From the NCBI RefSeq assembly GCF_034190915.1, contig NW_026947486.1, forward strand, positions 104,639,312 to 104,703,311: DNA of 64,000 nucleotides, given 5' to 3'. The notes below the pieces were generated by a model that made no database searches, was not told the DNA's origin, and saw nothing but the letters and a program-made list of their open reading frames with translations. Position numbers and translations under genes: made by a program. Positions 21,560-35,660 of this stretch are shown here, one piece after another (within the stretch, counting starts at the first letter, position 1; every line of letters begins with the position of its first letter). The DNA is from Cavia porcellus (taxonomy: Eukaryota; Chordata; Mammalia; Rodentia; Caviidae).

Positions 21560-22825
21560 TTTGAATGAATATAAAGAGTTTATTCGGTGCGTATTTGGGT
21601 ATACAACAACAAATATTAAACAACTTTTTTTTTAAATTTTTGTGCACAGGACAGAAAACTGCCTGTACATGCTATGTTCACTTTTGGAACACAGATTTTA
21701 ACAATTATTAATGCACAAAATCTTACATATCATGCAACTCTATGCCAAGATTCCAACTTTCTTCCATGCAACAGATATGAAGATCTAAATGGAAACCTAG
21801 CTAAGTCTTAAACACTTTTCCAGTAGCAAGTATAATATATGATGTTTAGGGGTAACCAGTCTTTACATTTCCTTGTACACAATATTCACGTGCCAAGTAC
21901 AATGACAGGAGGACTCATACATGTACAGATAACACATTTCTTATTTTAACAACACAAAAGACAACATCACAGTTCCACAGTTCCTGTCTTTTTATACAAG
22001 AAGCCACAACAATAGTTTAACATGATACACAAATGGAATTAAGAGAAATCTACACTGGCAGATAATCTTTTGTTAAATTATCTTTACTGATGGGGGTTGA
22101 CAATATAACTCAATTTCTATGCACAAAGTACAGCACAAAAACTCGACCAGAATACTACAGATCTAAAAAAAAAACAAAAAGGAAAAATCACAAGAACACT
22201 GTTACCTTGAGCCTGAGATGCCAATTCAGATTCAACCCTGAATTTGGTTGATTTGGATTAAGTGACACAGAGTCAATAGAACCATTGAATTTCAGAAATG
22301 ATAAAGTTGCACTATATGAAAGGAAAGAGTACATCTGAATCAAGCCTAGATAGAAAACATTAAGCCAAGAAAACAACACAGTTCACATAATTGTGTTTGC
22401 CCCTACAAAACATTTAAGCAGTTAATTTAGTTTAGTTTCTTTTTTTCTTGTTTTTAAATAACAATTATGGTCTTTTAAATTTTCTTGGTTAGAGAGCAAA
22501 TTTTGATCAGCGTGAGTGCTGTGAACTATTTTTGGTTAATCATCCCCAAAATATAGGTGAGATCATGAGAAAATTTGGCAGTCCTTCTCCCAGATTGAGT
22601 TCAATGATAATGCTTGGCATTCTTTTGCACAAGCTTGATCGAAATTATGGGGCTTTAGTATGGACAAGAACAGGTTCTGTTGGCAGACTGAAGAATGAAC
22701 TCTGCCTGATTTGTTTGATACTCCTCACTGACAAATTTGAACTTTTGGCTGAAGGACTGCTAGAAGAATTCAACAGCACCTGGAGGTAAGGTTCTGTTAC
22801 AGAGCCCTTGTTTTGCCCTCACTGG
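21560..22825 (-). other. FGF13: FGF13 3' untranslated region
   Basis: AT-rich sequence continuous with the terminal coding exon and free of recognisable repeats across 1.27 kb, which is striking against the repeat-dense flanks and fits a conserved 3' UTR. An AATAAA signal on the minus strand (21579-21584) gives a plausible end about 20 bases further on. The exact cleavage site is inferred. A plus-strand 85-codon frame inside it (22532-22789) shows no recognisable protein. Confidence 0.7.
21579..21584 (-). terminator. FGF13: FGF13 polyadenylation signal (predicted)
   Basis: The minus-strand AATAAA sits in CGAATAAACTCTTTATATTC context, about 1.24 kb after the stop codon. It is followed on the minus strand by a TTT- and GT-containing region. 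Other upstream signals could also be used. Confidence 0.6.
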
Positions 22826-24667
<1,842 letters not shown>

Positions 24668-25209
24668 TCAATGTTGATAACTACGAAGTTCATGTAGAAC
24701 AACTGGAAATGCCTTTCAGGAGTTTAGGACATACTTTGTTAAAGCTTATATGACTGGTACTCTATTCTAATAGCATAAACTGTTATCACTGTTGTAGTGG
24801 TTGATTGTGTCAACTTGAGACATTTAGAAACTTAACTAAAAGGCTAAATCACAAAAGTGTATAAAACGTTTCATATGCTTTAGGAAAAGTCCTAAGTACT
24901 AGTGATCAATGATTAACATTCTTTGGAGTATGTAATGGGAAAATAAGAACTAGCACCCAAGTATAATACGCTGGACAAATACCAGAGCCAAGGCCTAAAG
25001 AGGCATGCATAAAGCTCTCTTACGGAATTCTGTTCCCTTCAAGAATAAGTAAGAAAAAAACATTGTCTTTGTAATAATTTTTTGTAATAATATCTCAAGA
25101 TATTATACAGCATGGATGCCAGCTGTCTGAGGTTAAGTTCTGTGTTATAGTGTTGGCTGGACTACTTTAAGGTAAACCAAATTGATTTTTTTAGATCACT
25201 GGATCTTGA

Positions 25210-25311
25210 GAAAGAAAAGAAAGAAAAGAAAAGAAAAGAAAAGAAAAGAAAAGAAAAGAAAAGAAAAGAAAAGAAAAGAAAAAAAGAAAGAAAGAAAGAA
25301 AGAAAGAAAAG
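25210..25311. repeat. (AAAAG)n then (AAAG)n microsatellite
   Basis: About 100 bp of pure purine on the plus strand: AAAAG units followed by AAAG units. It creates artefactual Lys/Glu and Phe/Ser/Leu open frames on the two strands. Confidence 0.95.
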
Positions 25312-25509
25312 TCCCCTTACCCTCTCCTTGTCTTACAGTAACATTTACAGACAAATCAATATAAAGCAATGAATTTACAGTAATTCTACAACTAGACATG
25401 AGATAACAACCCCTGGGAATCTTAAATCCTCCAATATGATTTTCTGCCATGTACTTAGGCATGTTTACTTCTTAACCCAACATTGACTGTTTCAGGGAAA
25501 TTTGAATTT

Positions 25510-25548
25510 TGTGTGTGTGTGTGTGCACACGCATGCATGTGTGTGTGA
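25510..25548. repeat. (GT)n microsatellite, interrupted
   Basis: GT repeats broken by 'gcacacgcatgcat', then further GT repeats. Confidence 0.9.
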
Positions 25549-27076
25549 ATGCACGTAGGCAGTAACAATTTTAAGTCAAATGAAATGAGCAGATATCAAT
25601 CTATAAGTAATCCACAGAGTAGCAGAGAGTTCACTTGGAGTGGCAGAGAATGAGGAAAATGCTCACTGATCTACACATGACAAAAACACTGATGAAGCTC
25701 TAAAGATTTGATAATTTGCTTAGATGTTATCAAGAATGACTTGATAATATTATCTGAGTTTTTAAAGCCTATTGCAAGACATGCGTCTTATATAAACAGT
25801 GTCTCCATGGTCTCATCTTCCTTCCTTTTCACAGTGGACATCTTGCTAACTAGGGCATACTAGCTAAGCAACATATGAAGTACTCTAAGTCATTTGTGCA
25901 AAGATGGATATGTTCCTCTGCATTTCTCTAGAAGTTAAATCAATTTTCTTCTTTTCTTAGAATCTAAAAACTATGTTTTACTCAGCAATAGGACTGATTC
26001 CCCCAATTTAGCCTCAAGGGTGCATGGGTTGGAGTTTCTTTGGGGGTTATTTCAGACTAGGTTCACACTTTACAGATTCTCAAAGGATTCCACAAATTCA
26101 ACCTACTCAAGAAGAAATGTACTTCTAGGGCAACTGTCACATGGTTGGAACTAAAGAGTTCTATTTATGGACTATGAAATCACTTCTTTGTAGGATTTCT
26201 TGACATACGAAAAGCCAAGGTATGCTTATAAAGAAATATGACTAAGATTTTCCACAGTTCCTCTAGTGATGAGGACAACTGCACAGAATTTTGCTGAAGT
26301 TGTTTGGGAATCAAATCATCATTTGGGAAAAGAATAATTTTTACACAGTAGATTTTACATGCATAAAGTGTCAGAAAGCATTGCAAAATAAATCTGGTGA
26401 ATAATACATATGACCAAAGCTGGTGATACCATTTAGCCACACACACAAAAATGTATGGCTGATGGAAGAGATGGGATCTGCAGATGGAAGAGATGGGATC
26501 ATAGTATTTGCTGAGTCAGGTCTCAAAGAGGACTGAATTTATCATCTGGTGTGGTAACAGCACTCATTCATTTCAGACACATGTTCTTTCAGTTCATCAT
26601 ATGCTTAGATGGTGCTAAAAATTAATAGGTTTATAGTAGGCACACTCAGACAGCTTACTAAATATTTTCAGGAGTGGGGCAAGTACCCAGATAGCCTGGA
26701 CACATAATGTGCTACCACCATCACAGAAAGGGAGGCATAAAAGGAGTACCATGTGACACAAAGGAAGTCAGACTCAATTCTGAGTGGGGGCCTAGGAATG
26801 TCTTCCCAGACAGTATGTCATTTCAGCTGTGACTCAGAGAACAGGAGTTCACAACAGACAAAAGGAAAGAGGCACAGATCCAATCTTGTTGCACTCTGCT
26901 TCTTTGCCTTCCCTCTTTTAGAAATCGCAGCCCACTTTGAGAGGATTATTGCATTCATTCATTCACATGCTCCATAGCCCACGATCCTTGACTTCACCTT
27001 TCATTCTTAGCACCACTGCACTAGTTTGTGCCTTTATTCCCTCTTTGCTGGTCCCCTGCAAGAATCTCCTACTGGT
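25549..27076. other. Intronic, nothing recognised
   Basis: Unique-looking sequence without a recognisable gene or repeat. A 20-bp local duplication, 'gatggaagagatgggatc', occurs at 26461-26500. Confidence 0.3.
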
Positions 27077-27418
27077 TGTGCTGGTTCATCTTTATTGTCA
27101 ACTTGACTGGATTAAGAGACTCCTGAATAGGTGGGTGGATTGAGAAGGCTCTAACCTTGTCATTGGGTGAATCCAATGATCATTTCATAGTTGAGTGGGC
27201 TATTAGGAGGTGGGACCCATCCTCTATGGCTTCTCCCCTATCTTTCCTTCATGACTACCATGAACTCAATGGTTTTCCTCCACTGTGCTGTTTCTGCCTC
27301 AGAGCCAGTGACAGAACATGGATGGAAACCTTTATAATCGTAAGCCAAAAATAAACCTTTCCCCCTTTAAATTGTGAGTGTCGGTATTTTTTCCACAAAC
27401 AGAAGGCTGACCAATACA
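27077..27418 (+). repeat. ERVL-type (MLT2/MT2-like) LTR
   Basis: Starts 'tgtgctggttcatctttatt' followed by 'gtcaacttgactggattaag', the recognised opening of ERVL LTRs. It ends with 'aataaacctttccccc', then 'agaaggctgaccaataca'. The AATAAA is at about 27349. Confidence 0.7.
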
Positions 27419-30400
27419 GTTATCTTTTCTCCTCTGCTGGCAGATTTACCTCCTGAAAGCAAAGCTCCTTTCCTCAAGAACTTCTGATAAGTTCACCTTG
27501 CCTGTATAAAAATGACGAATAACCTGATGTGACATTTAAAATCTTCCACTCGTCAGTCACTACCATGCCTCCCAGTGTCAAGTGCCACCATGCAGCCTTT
27601 CTAGCTTCCATTCATTTCCTCTGTTTACAATGTCATTTTACAGGTTTTTCTCTCATCTTTTTAGGTCTATCTCAATTATTCTTATTTCTGGACTCATATA
27701 TGATTCCTCCTAATCAGAATATGTTAAATCCGAATCTGTGCTCCTATAAATTCCATCCATATCACTAGCATGATCCTGTGATGCGCATGCATGATTAGCT
27801 CCAGATGGAATCTCATTTATTTCCAAGTCTCTCTTTTCTCCCCTCGATAATTAAAAGTCATATTGCCTAGCTCATGGCAGAATACTTGATTATTGGATTA
27901 CTTGATTGTTGTTGATAGAATTCACATTTAAGAGATTCATACTTAAAAATCTGAAATTCTAAAACTCAGCAGTACCAACCAGTAGAAAGTCTGCAGGGAA
28001 TTTCCTTTATACCATAGAATAAAATCAGCAGAATATAGAAGGAGGCTGTCACTGAACAGACAGATCCTGCACGGGTGATTTAGTATCTGTTATGAATGAC
28101 ATGGCACCTACAATGTTAGAAACTTGGCAATTGGTACAACTATTGGAAAATAGCAAGGAAGGACTCAATGAACTGAACGCTCTGTCATATCCTGGTAAAT
28201 TCTTAGTCATCTCCACTAAATTTGGACTCAAAATCTCAGTAGAGAGGAGAAAATGAGGCCAAAAAAAGAATGTTGAAGCAACCAAAGGAGTGTTCTGTTC
28301 TCTGTGTATGACATTGTCATTTTACCCAGTGTCAGAATGAGTAGGCAGAAGAGATGATTTTTTATCAAATGTGGGAAAAATGTGAACATCCCTCCCAACA
28401 AAGGAAGGTCCACGGGTGGGGACAGGGGGTGTAGCTGCCTCTGTGTCTTTGCAGTATTCATATACATAATAGACTTTGGGTTTGTCCCAAGCCTGGGAAG
28501 CCCTATTCACAGGACATAAGGTAGACATACATCAAGGAAACCACCTATTTTGATTGATTTGGAGATGCTCACTAGTGCCCTAAAAGAAATTACCATAGTG
28601 GTCTTGACACATAGCAGGTACTTAATGAAGTTAGCAGTAACTGAGTTCTGGCTTTACTAAACACTAGGTAAGTATCAGGTTTACAGTGAAAAAATGGTTT
28701 TAAAAAGATACAGCATATTTAATGCACAGTTACTAAGAAATTATGTGGTGTCAGTAAAAAAAAAGTGTTTTCTGTGCTGTAAATGTTTATGCACTGATTT
28801 CTATTAAAAGCTGTTTATCTCTCTTGTATGCTATATTTTAATAGAGAAATTATATCATGAAATAATCAGTGTCTCATATCTTTCATGTACACAATTGTCT
28901 CTATTCTATTCTCATTTAAATTCAAGGTTATTTACTTTCCAGTAAATATTGAAAGTTTAAGGAATTTATAGCAGCTCGTTATACTGATCCTATTTTAGGT
29001 AAGGAATGGGGAATCCACATTTAGAGAATATGTGGATCCAAAAGTAAAATCTAACACTTCTTTTTTGACAGCTTATTCACACTATTAAGGGGGTAAATAT
29101 GTCTTTGAATTTTGAAATATCACTGACAAGAAGAAAGCATTTGAATCCCTAATATGTCAATGGAGTGCATCAATAGGACACATTAGAGAACTATCAGACT
29201 CACAGATGTTATCAGTCAGCTGTCCCAGTCTCCATAGGGAGCATTAGAACTCCATACAGACTGTGAGAGGCAAGTCAATTAGATACATGCAAATAACCCC
29301 AAGACCCATTGGCATGCCAGAAATATCTTTGCCTACAACAAAAGCCTTGAGACTAGTGTAAACTGCTCTTCGCTTTTACAGTCAGAAGAAGCAACAGTGT
29401 CCTGGGTTGCCACAGGCACTGACTGCAAAGTGTGGAAAGACTGTAGTATGTCTGGCCTGTTGGAACTGGACCTTGGTCAAAAGAAGCATAGGCTTTGATG
29501 GTGACTAAAATACTGCTGTATCACTTACAACATCTCAGTGCCTCAAATCCATCTCTAGTAACAAAATATACACACCAAGACTGACTGAAATAAATAATTT
29601 GGTAAACATCGTCCTTAATAATGGGGTTTCACCCTTTTCTTCCCTGCTCCTGTATCATCAGCTACAGTGGCAGTGTTTCATTTTAGTCCCTGTCTCAGCA
29701 GGATGAGAAGCTTTGAGAATTGCCATGTAGCCTGTAAATGTTTCCTTTAACACATTTCTCCCACAGGAAATATCTTTTAAATGGGTTATATGGATTACTT
29801 TGGATCTAGAGAGAGAGAGTTTACTGAAGTTGTCCACACCCAAAATGGCAACACTGATCCCCTAGACTATCAAACAAATCTCTGGTAACATCAACTTTTA
29901 CATATGTGCATGCAATGTGAAGTACGTAAATCCTGGGGTAGATTAATGTTTCTCAATATGTTTGTTTTATGCACATGTAACATTTTAAAAGCAGTCACCA
30001 TGAAACACTAAACAAAGGCAGTTTACAGATATAGCAGTGAGCATTTAGAGTTTTGATAACAAGGGTACAGATACTCTTTTCAGGACACTCTATAAAAGCA
30101 TTTGAAATAACCTATCTTTTCCCAGAATGCTCCCACTTCCCTCTTTTCCTCTTCCCATTTCCATTCACATTCTAATGGTCTGTTCAACCCATTAGTTTGT
30201 CAATTACTGCTAATACCAAGGGTCAATCTTAATTCTGAGCCATGTTCTGGTAATAATTAGTTTTCCAGATTTAAATTTATCAGGTGTCTTAGGCAGGTCT
30301 CACTTGTGTATTTTACTCCCCAGTCCAGTGAAAATCATATGCAGATTAAAATCAGATTTTCAACTCTGTTAAAAAAATAAATGGAATTTTTAAGTATAAA

Positions 30401-31146
30401 TGACACCCATGGGGTAAAAATGTAACTACCTATATTCTCTAGAAAGGCTTCAACTCCATGAGTGATTTCAAAATCCAGGATTAATTATTATATTCAGGGC
30501 TTTGATGTTCTCTCCCAGGGTACATTTGATGTGAATGAACTTCATTATTACTGAGTTCAAAGCTTGAGAAGGGAAAGGATGAGGAAGAAGGAATCAATAC
30601 TCACCCAGTATACTCTTGCTAAGCAAAATGATTAATTCATAATAGTGTATAGTTTGTTCATTCAAATATCCAATGGACTATGAGATACTTGAGGGTAGAT
30701 TCTAATATCAGGCCTGGCTTACACTGCATGAGCAGTATACACCTGATGAAATAAGTGAATGCAAAATGAAGTACAGCATGAACAGACCTTAGAAGCTCTC
30801 TTATACAAATCCAAAACAGGTTGACTGTGACACTACACTTTAAAGGATTGTGATGCTACATTTTAAAGGCTGTTTAACAGGCTGTGACCCTACATTTTAA
30901 AAGTTGTTTTAAAGGATAGGCAAGTCAGTGCTTGCTGCAAGAGAGACATGATAGATGTAAAAGGAGGGAAGTGGACTACAGATCAGTTTAAAATACTGAA
31001 AAGGAAGATAGAGAGGGAGGGATGAGGGCAGAATGAGGGAAAGAAGGAAGAAAAGCAAAAATAATAACAAAAAATGTTTGAGTTGCAAGAAACAATAATA
31101 TTTTCTGGTAACCAAAACATTGGCACAAAACCTATATTCTTCTCCA
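27419..31146. other. Intronic, mostly unique
   Basis: No gene or structured RNA recognised across 3.7 kb. The plus and minus open frames here (27529-27768, 28049-28528, 29658-29843) overlap one another and have no domains. At 30835-30910 a short motif 'cttt/acattttaaaggctg' is repeated three times in tandem-like order. Confidence 0.3.
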
Positions 31147-31321
31147 GGACTGGGGAATGAACCCAGGCCTCCGCACTGAGCTACATCTTCAGCCATTTGG
31201 TTTAAAGTTTTTATTCTGTGAGGCCATCTTGCTAAATTGCCAAATCTGGGCTTAGACTTGCATCTCTCCTGCCTGCACTTCCCACAGGGCAAGTTTGGAG
31301 GTGTGCACCATCTTACATGGC
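31147..31321 (-). mobile_element. Composite ID-B1 SINE, antisense
   Basis: 'ggggaatgaacccaggcctc' and 'ctgagctacatcttcagcc' are the antisense ID part. 'ccatcttgctaaattgccaa', 'cctgcctgcacttcccacag' and 'gtgtgcaccatcttaca' are the antisense B1 part. It supplies much of the 152-codon minus frame at 30909-31367, which is therefore not a gene. Confidence 0.6.
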
Positions 31322-32589
31322 TACAAAGCTTACACTCTTGGTCTTTGGTCTCAAAATATTTAAACATTTCAATTAAATTCTGTTGGCTTGCTTTTGTAAA
31401 GGGGTGAAAAAAAAACCTCTCCCAGTTCTGCTGACCTTACTTGTTCTGTATACAAGGATTCCAGGCAATGATATATGTGAAAGAAGCTCTGAAAATTATA
31501 AATCTCCAAAAACATGAAATGTGGGATTGCTTCTGAAAATGCATGCCCAGAATACCAGGGCAAACAAATTCTATTTGTTTTCAAGTTGTTTTTAAATTAT
31601 GGAATCGATTTACAAAGAAAAGGTTTCTCTAAATGGGTTTTATTAATGCATTAGTGTGTATGTTCTGCCAGAAATTAGGGCGGCAGAGGAATTAGGCTTT
31701 ATATTTAATTTTCTCCTCCAAGCTTGGTTCCCTGAAAACTGTTTTGGCTCCTCTAATTTTTCATTTCTGTCTGCAATAGGCTGCAATGGCTGCAGTGCTT
31801 CAAGTCACAGCACTAAAGAAATGGGGTGCTTAAAAATGCACTTTATGAAATTCTATGTTAAAAAATGACTTAAAAGTACACATGGTAATTAGCAAGCATT
31901 TGAAAAGAAATGCAAATTATAATGAACACTATGCACATGGGGCTATTTTTCCTCATATGGTTACAATGAAATTTCTTGGTAGCATTTTTATGATCCAAGA
32001 TATTTCTGAGATATTTTAATTTACCTTATGGTGAGCCCACAAAATATGCCATCATAGTATTGCTTTTTGTCTTTAGTCCTTCACAAATACAGAGTATGGC
32101 AATATTAAGGAGCCTGTCAAATAATAGTGTATTGAAAATAGAATTAGGATGATATTTTAATTCCAGAGCACTGGATTGTTGTGTGTTTTCATACATTTCT
32201 ATGAAGCAGCATCACACATTGGGATAACAGGCAATAAAGTTTTACAAAGCAATTTATTAAAATTTTGAAATAAGCAGGAAAAAAGGAGACTAAACAAAAA
32301 CAACATACTCCTTATGGAAATACAGAAATTAAAAAGGTTATTTTTGTCATACAGAAATTGTATGATTTAAAAATCTATTTTAGCTCCAAGCCCTGTGAGC
32401 AAATACAGTGTGAAATGGAAGTTACTTAAGATTTGTGACAAAGAAGGATGGCCCACATGTTTTCAAGACTATGTGACTAGCCCAAAAGCATGTTATGCCA
32501 ATCCAACCTTTCCAGAATATAGACCATGTAGGCAATGGCAAAGATATATTTCATTCTACATAAAATATGTTCCAGAAACAAGAACAAAC
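31322..32589. other. Intronic, low-repeat; candidate conserved block
   Basis: The part at 31630-31990 is free of repeat signatures and rich in TAAT and ATGCAAAT-like motifs ('gggttttattaatgcattag', 'aaatgcaaattataatgaac'). This is the type of sequence seen in conserved non-coding elements of developmental genes. The inference is from composition only. A 67-codon plus frame at 32395-32598 has no recognisable domain. Confidence 0.3.
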
Positions 32590-35480
32590 CAAATCTGAAA
32601 TTAACAGAAGATATGATAAGATTAGAGACAAAAATTAATAAAATAGACACTAAAAGGCATGCACATTCATCAAAGAAATAAAAGATAAACTAAATGGACA
32701 AGTATTTAGCTACACAGAAGGATAAAATCAATACAATCAAGAGATGATAAGGGAAATACTATAATTGATACCACAGAAATATAATATATTTTTAGAGATT
32801 ATTATGAATAACTATATGTCAACAAATTCAATAAGCTATAAGAAATGGACAAATTCCTGGAATACAGACTTTAACAAGAGTGACTCACAAGGAAACAGAA
32901 AACCTGAACAGACCAATAATAAATATTGGCATTGAATCAGTAACAGAAAGTCTTCCATCAATGAAAATCCCAGGCCAGATGGCTTCAGTGCAAAGTTCTA
33001 CCAAATACTGGTACAAGAAATAATACCAACTGTCCTTAAGTCATTCCAAAAAAAATTGAAGGGGGAGGAAGTCTTCCAAACACATTCTATAAGGCCAGCA
33101 TCACTCTGCTATCCAAACCAGGCAAGGCTATAACCAGAACTGAAACGCAGCAAGGAAGGGAGGGAGGGAGGAAAAAAGGGAGAGAGGGAGCAAAGTCCTT
33201 GATGAACACAAATGTGAATAAGCCTCAACAAAATACTAGCAAACTAAACTCAGTATTACATTACAAAGATTACTGAACATGATGAAATGAAATTTATGCC
33301 ACAGATGCAATGATAGTTCAACATATGCAAATCAATAAATGTGATACACAACATTGAAAGAATGGAGGACAAAAAGCATGTGATAATCTCAATAGAAGCA
33401 GAAAAGATACTTGATAAATCTCAGGATCCCTTCAATATAATAAACACTGGACAAATTAAATATAGAAGGAATGTACGTAACACAATAAAGGCCATATATA
33501 TTAAGCCAACAGTGAACACTGTACTGAGACAAGAGAAAGAAATAAAAATCATCCAAATTGGAAAGAAGTCAAATTCCACCATTTTCAGATGACATAAACT
33601 TACACATAGAAAGCCCTACTGATTCCACCAAAAATGATTAAAATTCTAGCAAAGTTGTAGCATACAAAATCAACACCCAGAAATCAGTCACATTACTATT
33701 CACTAATAGTGAATTTTAATTTAAAAAGGAATCAAGAAAACCACCTCATTTACAATAGCTCCAAAAAATTACTTAGTATAAACTGAACCAAAGTAATAAA
33801 ATATATCTGCAATGAAAATTTTAAAACACATTAATGAAATAAATTAATGGGGACACACATACAATGGGAACACATAATATATATGTTACTTTGTTGGAAG
33901 AATCAATATAGCTATAATTTCCATATGAGTCAAAATGATCCACAGACTCAATATGATCCCTGTCAATACATTGATGATATTCTTTTCAGAACTAGGAAAA
34001 AATTCAAAATTGGTGTAGAATCACAAAACAGCCTTGAGTAGCCAAAGCCATCCTGAGCAAAAATGGACAACACAGGAAATTATATGGCCTGTCTTCAAAA
34101 TAAACTGCAAAGCTATAATAACCAAAACAGCATGGCATCAGCATAAAAATCAATATATGGACGCATGTAACACAGTAGAAAGTCTAGAAGTAAACCCATG
34201 TATGCACAGCTAGTTGACTTTCAACAAAGGTGTTATAAACAGACATTAAAGAATGGACAGCCTTTTCAGTAAATTCAGAAAATAGAAATTTGGCCATCTA
34301 TATGAAATAGAATGAAACCAGCTGGCCATTTCCCTTGCCTCTTATAAAAGCCAACCCAAAATTGATTATTAGAGATTTAAATGTAACACCTGAAACTATT
34401 AAAACTTATCATGACACAAGAAAGCCCAAGGGCTTTTTGGGACAAGACTCCAAAAGCACAGAAAATCAGAACAAATATACATGAATGGAATTCTGTCAAA
34501 CTAAAAACCTTCAGTGCAAAAATAAAACATTATTACAGTGAAGAGAAAACCTACCAAATGAGAGAATACACTTGAAAACTCTGTATCTAACAAGGGCTGA
34601 TATTCAGAGTAGCAAAGACAGAAGAAAACACCACAAATAATCTGATGAAAAAAGGGGCAATAGATTGAAACAGCCAATTCATATAAGACCACATACAAAT
34701 GATCAAGAGGTATAAGAAAAAAAAAAAAGCTCACAGTCACTATCAAGAAAATACACATCAAAACTGCAAAGAAAGATCACCTCACTCCAGTAAAAATGAC
34801 CATTATCAAAAGACAAAACAAATACTGGTGTGGAGCTGGAGAAATGGGAACCCTTGCACACTGTTCATAGAAGTATAACTTACTTTAGCTGTTATGAGAA
34901 TCAGTAAAGAAGTTCCTCAAGTGACAAGAAATAGAACTGTTATATGATCCAGCAATGCCACTACTACAGGGAAAGGAAATGAAATCAGTATGTCAGAGAC
35001 ATCTGCATGCCTCTGGTCGCTTGAGGCATCATTCACAATAGAAAAGACATGGATTCTACGTGAGTATCCCTCAGTTAATGAATGGATACAGAGCAGTGCT
35101 AAATATAAATAATGAAATATGACTAAGCCACCAAATGTATGAAATCTGCCATTTACAACCACATGGGTAAAATAAAGGCCAGTGTGTTAAGTGAAATGTG
35201 TCAGGTCCAGAAGGACAAACATCATATGATCTCTCTCACATGCGGAATATAAAATATTTGATCTCACAGAAGTTTAGTGTAAGAGGGGCGGTTACTAGGG
35301 CTGGAGAGTATGGCGGGAGAAAAGTATGAGAAGAGGTTGATCAATGGGGACTAAGCTGCAGTGAGACTGGAACAAGAAACTTGGTGTGCTTTGCACAGTA
35401 AAACAGTTATAGATGAAAACATGTACTGTGGATTTTAAAAAACCAGATGATGAAAGGAGTCTTAATGTTTTAACCAAAAA
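32590..35480 (+). mobile_element. Degraded L1, ORF2 and 3' UTR, sense
   Basis: A 2.9-kb sense L1. ORF2 text includes 'ctggaatacagactttaaca' near 32856, 'tcttccatcaatgaaaatcc' near 32951, 'aggccagcatcactctgcta' near 33089, 'atagttcaacatatgcaaat' near 33311, 'gatccagcaatgccactact' near 34947 and 'gaatggatacagagcagtgc' near 35080. L1 3' UTR text follows, with 'gaatataaaatatttgatct' and 'gttactagggctggaga'. Frames are broken throughout and ORF1 and the 5' UTR are missing. Confidence 0.88.
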
Positions 35481-35562
35481 GAAATCATGTTTGATGACAT
35501 AGAGACATTTAACTTGGTTTAAAAATTACAGTGTACATGTATGGTTCTCCACCTGGTTCTCC

Positions 35563-35591
35563 ATCTCCATATATATATGAGAAATTACTTT

Positions 35592-35641
<50 letters not shown>

Positions 35642-35660
35642 AATTACTTTCCAGGGAGGC
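35563..35660. repeat. (TA)n tract flanked by a duplicated segment
   Basis: About 43 bp of TA repeats (35596-35638). A 'tgagaaattacttt' segment stands before it (35578) and a near-copy 'tgaaaaattacttt' after it (35637). Inverted 'atatgagaaa'/'tttctcatat' arms can form a hairpin. Confidence 0.9.

Noticed and set aside
22532..22789. 85-codon plus-strand frame antisense to the FGF13 3' UTR
   Set aside because: No recognisable motif. The region is best explained as the FGF13 3' UTR on the other strand.
25182..25462. Lys/Glu-rich and Phe/Ser/Leu-rich open frames on the two strands
   Set aside because: Produced by the AAAAG microsatellite.
30909..31367. 152-codon minus-strand open frame, the longest in the window
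   Set aside because: Much of it is antisense ID-B1 SINE (31147-31321) and the rest is purine-rich intron. No domain and no start context.
33130..33190. Possible CRISPR-like or tandem array from repeated ggaaggga units
   Set aside because: A short GGGA-rich simple repeat inside an L1. No spaced repeats of constant length occur anywhere in the window.
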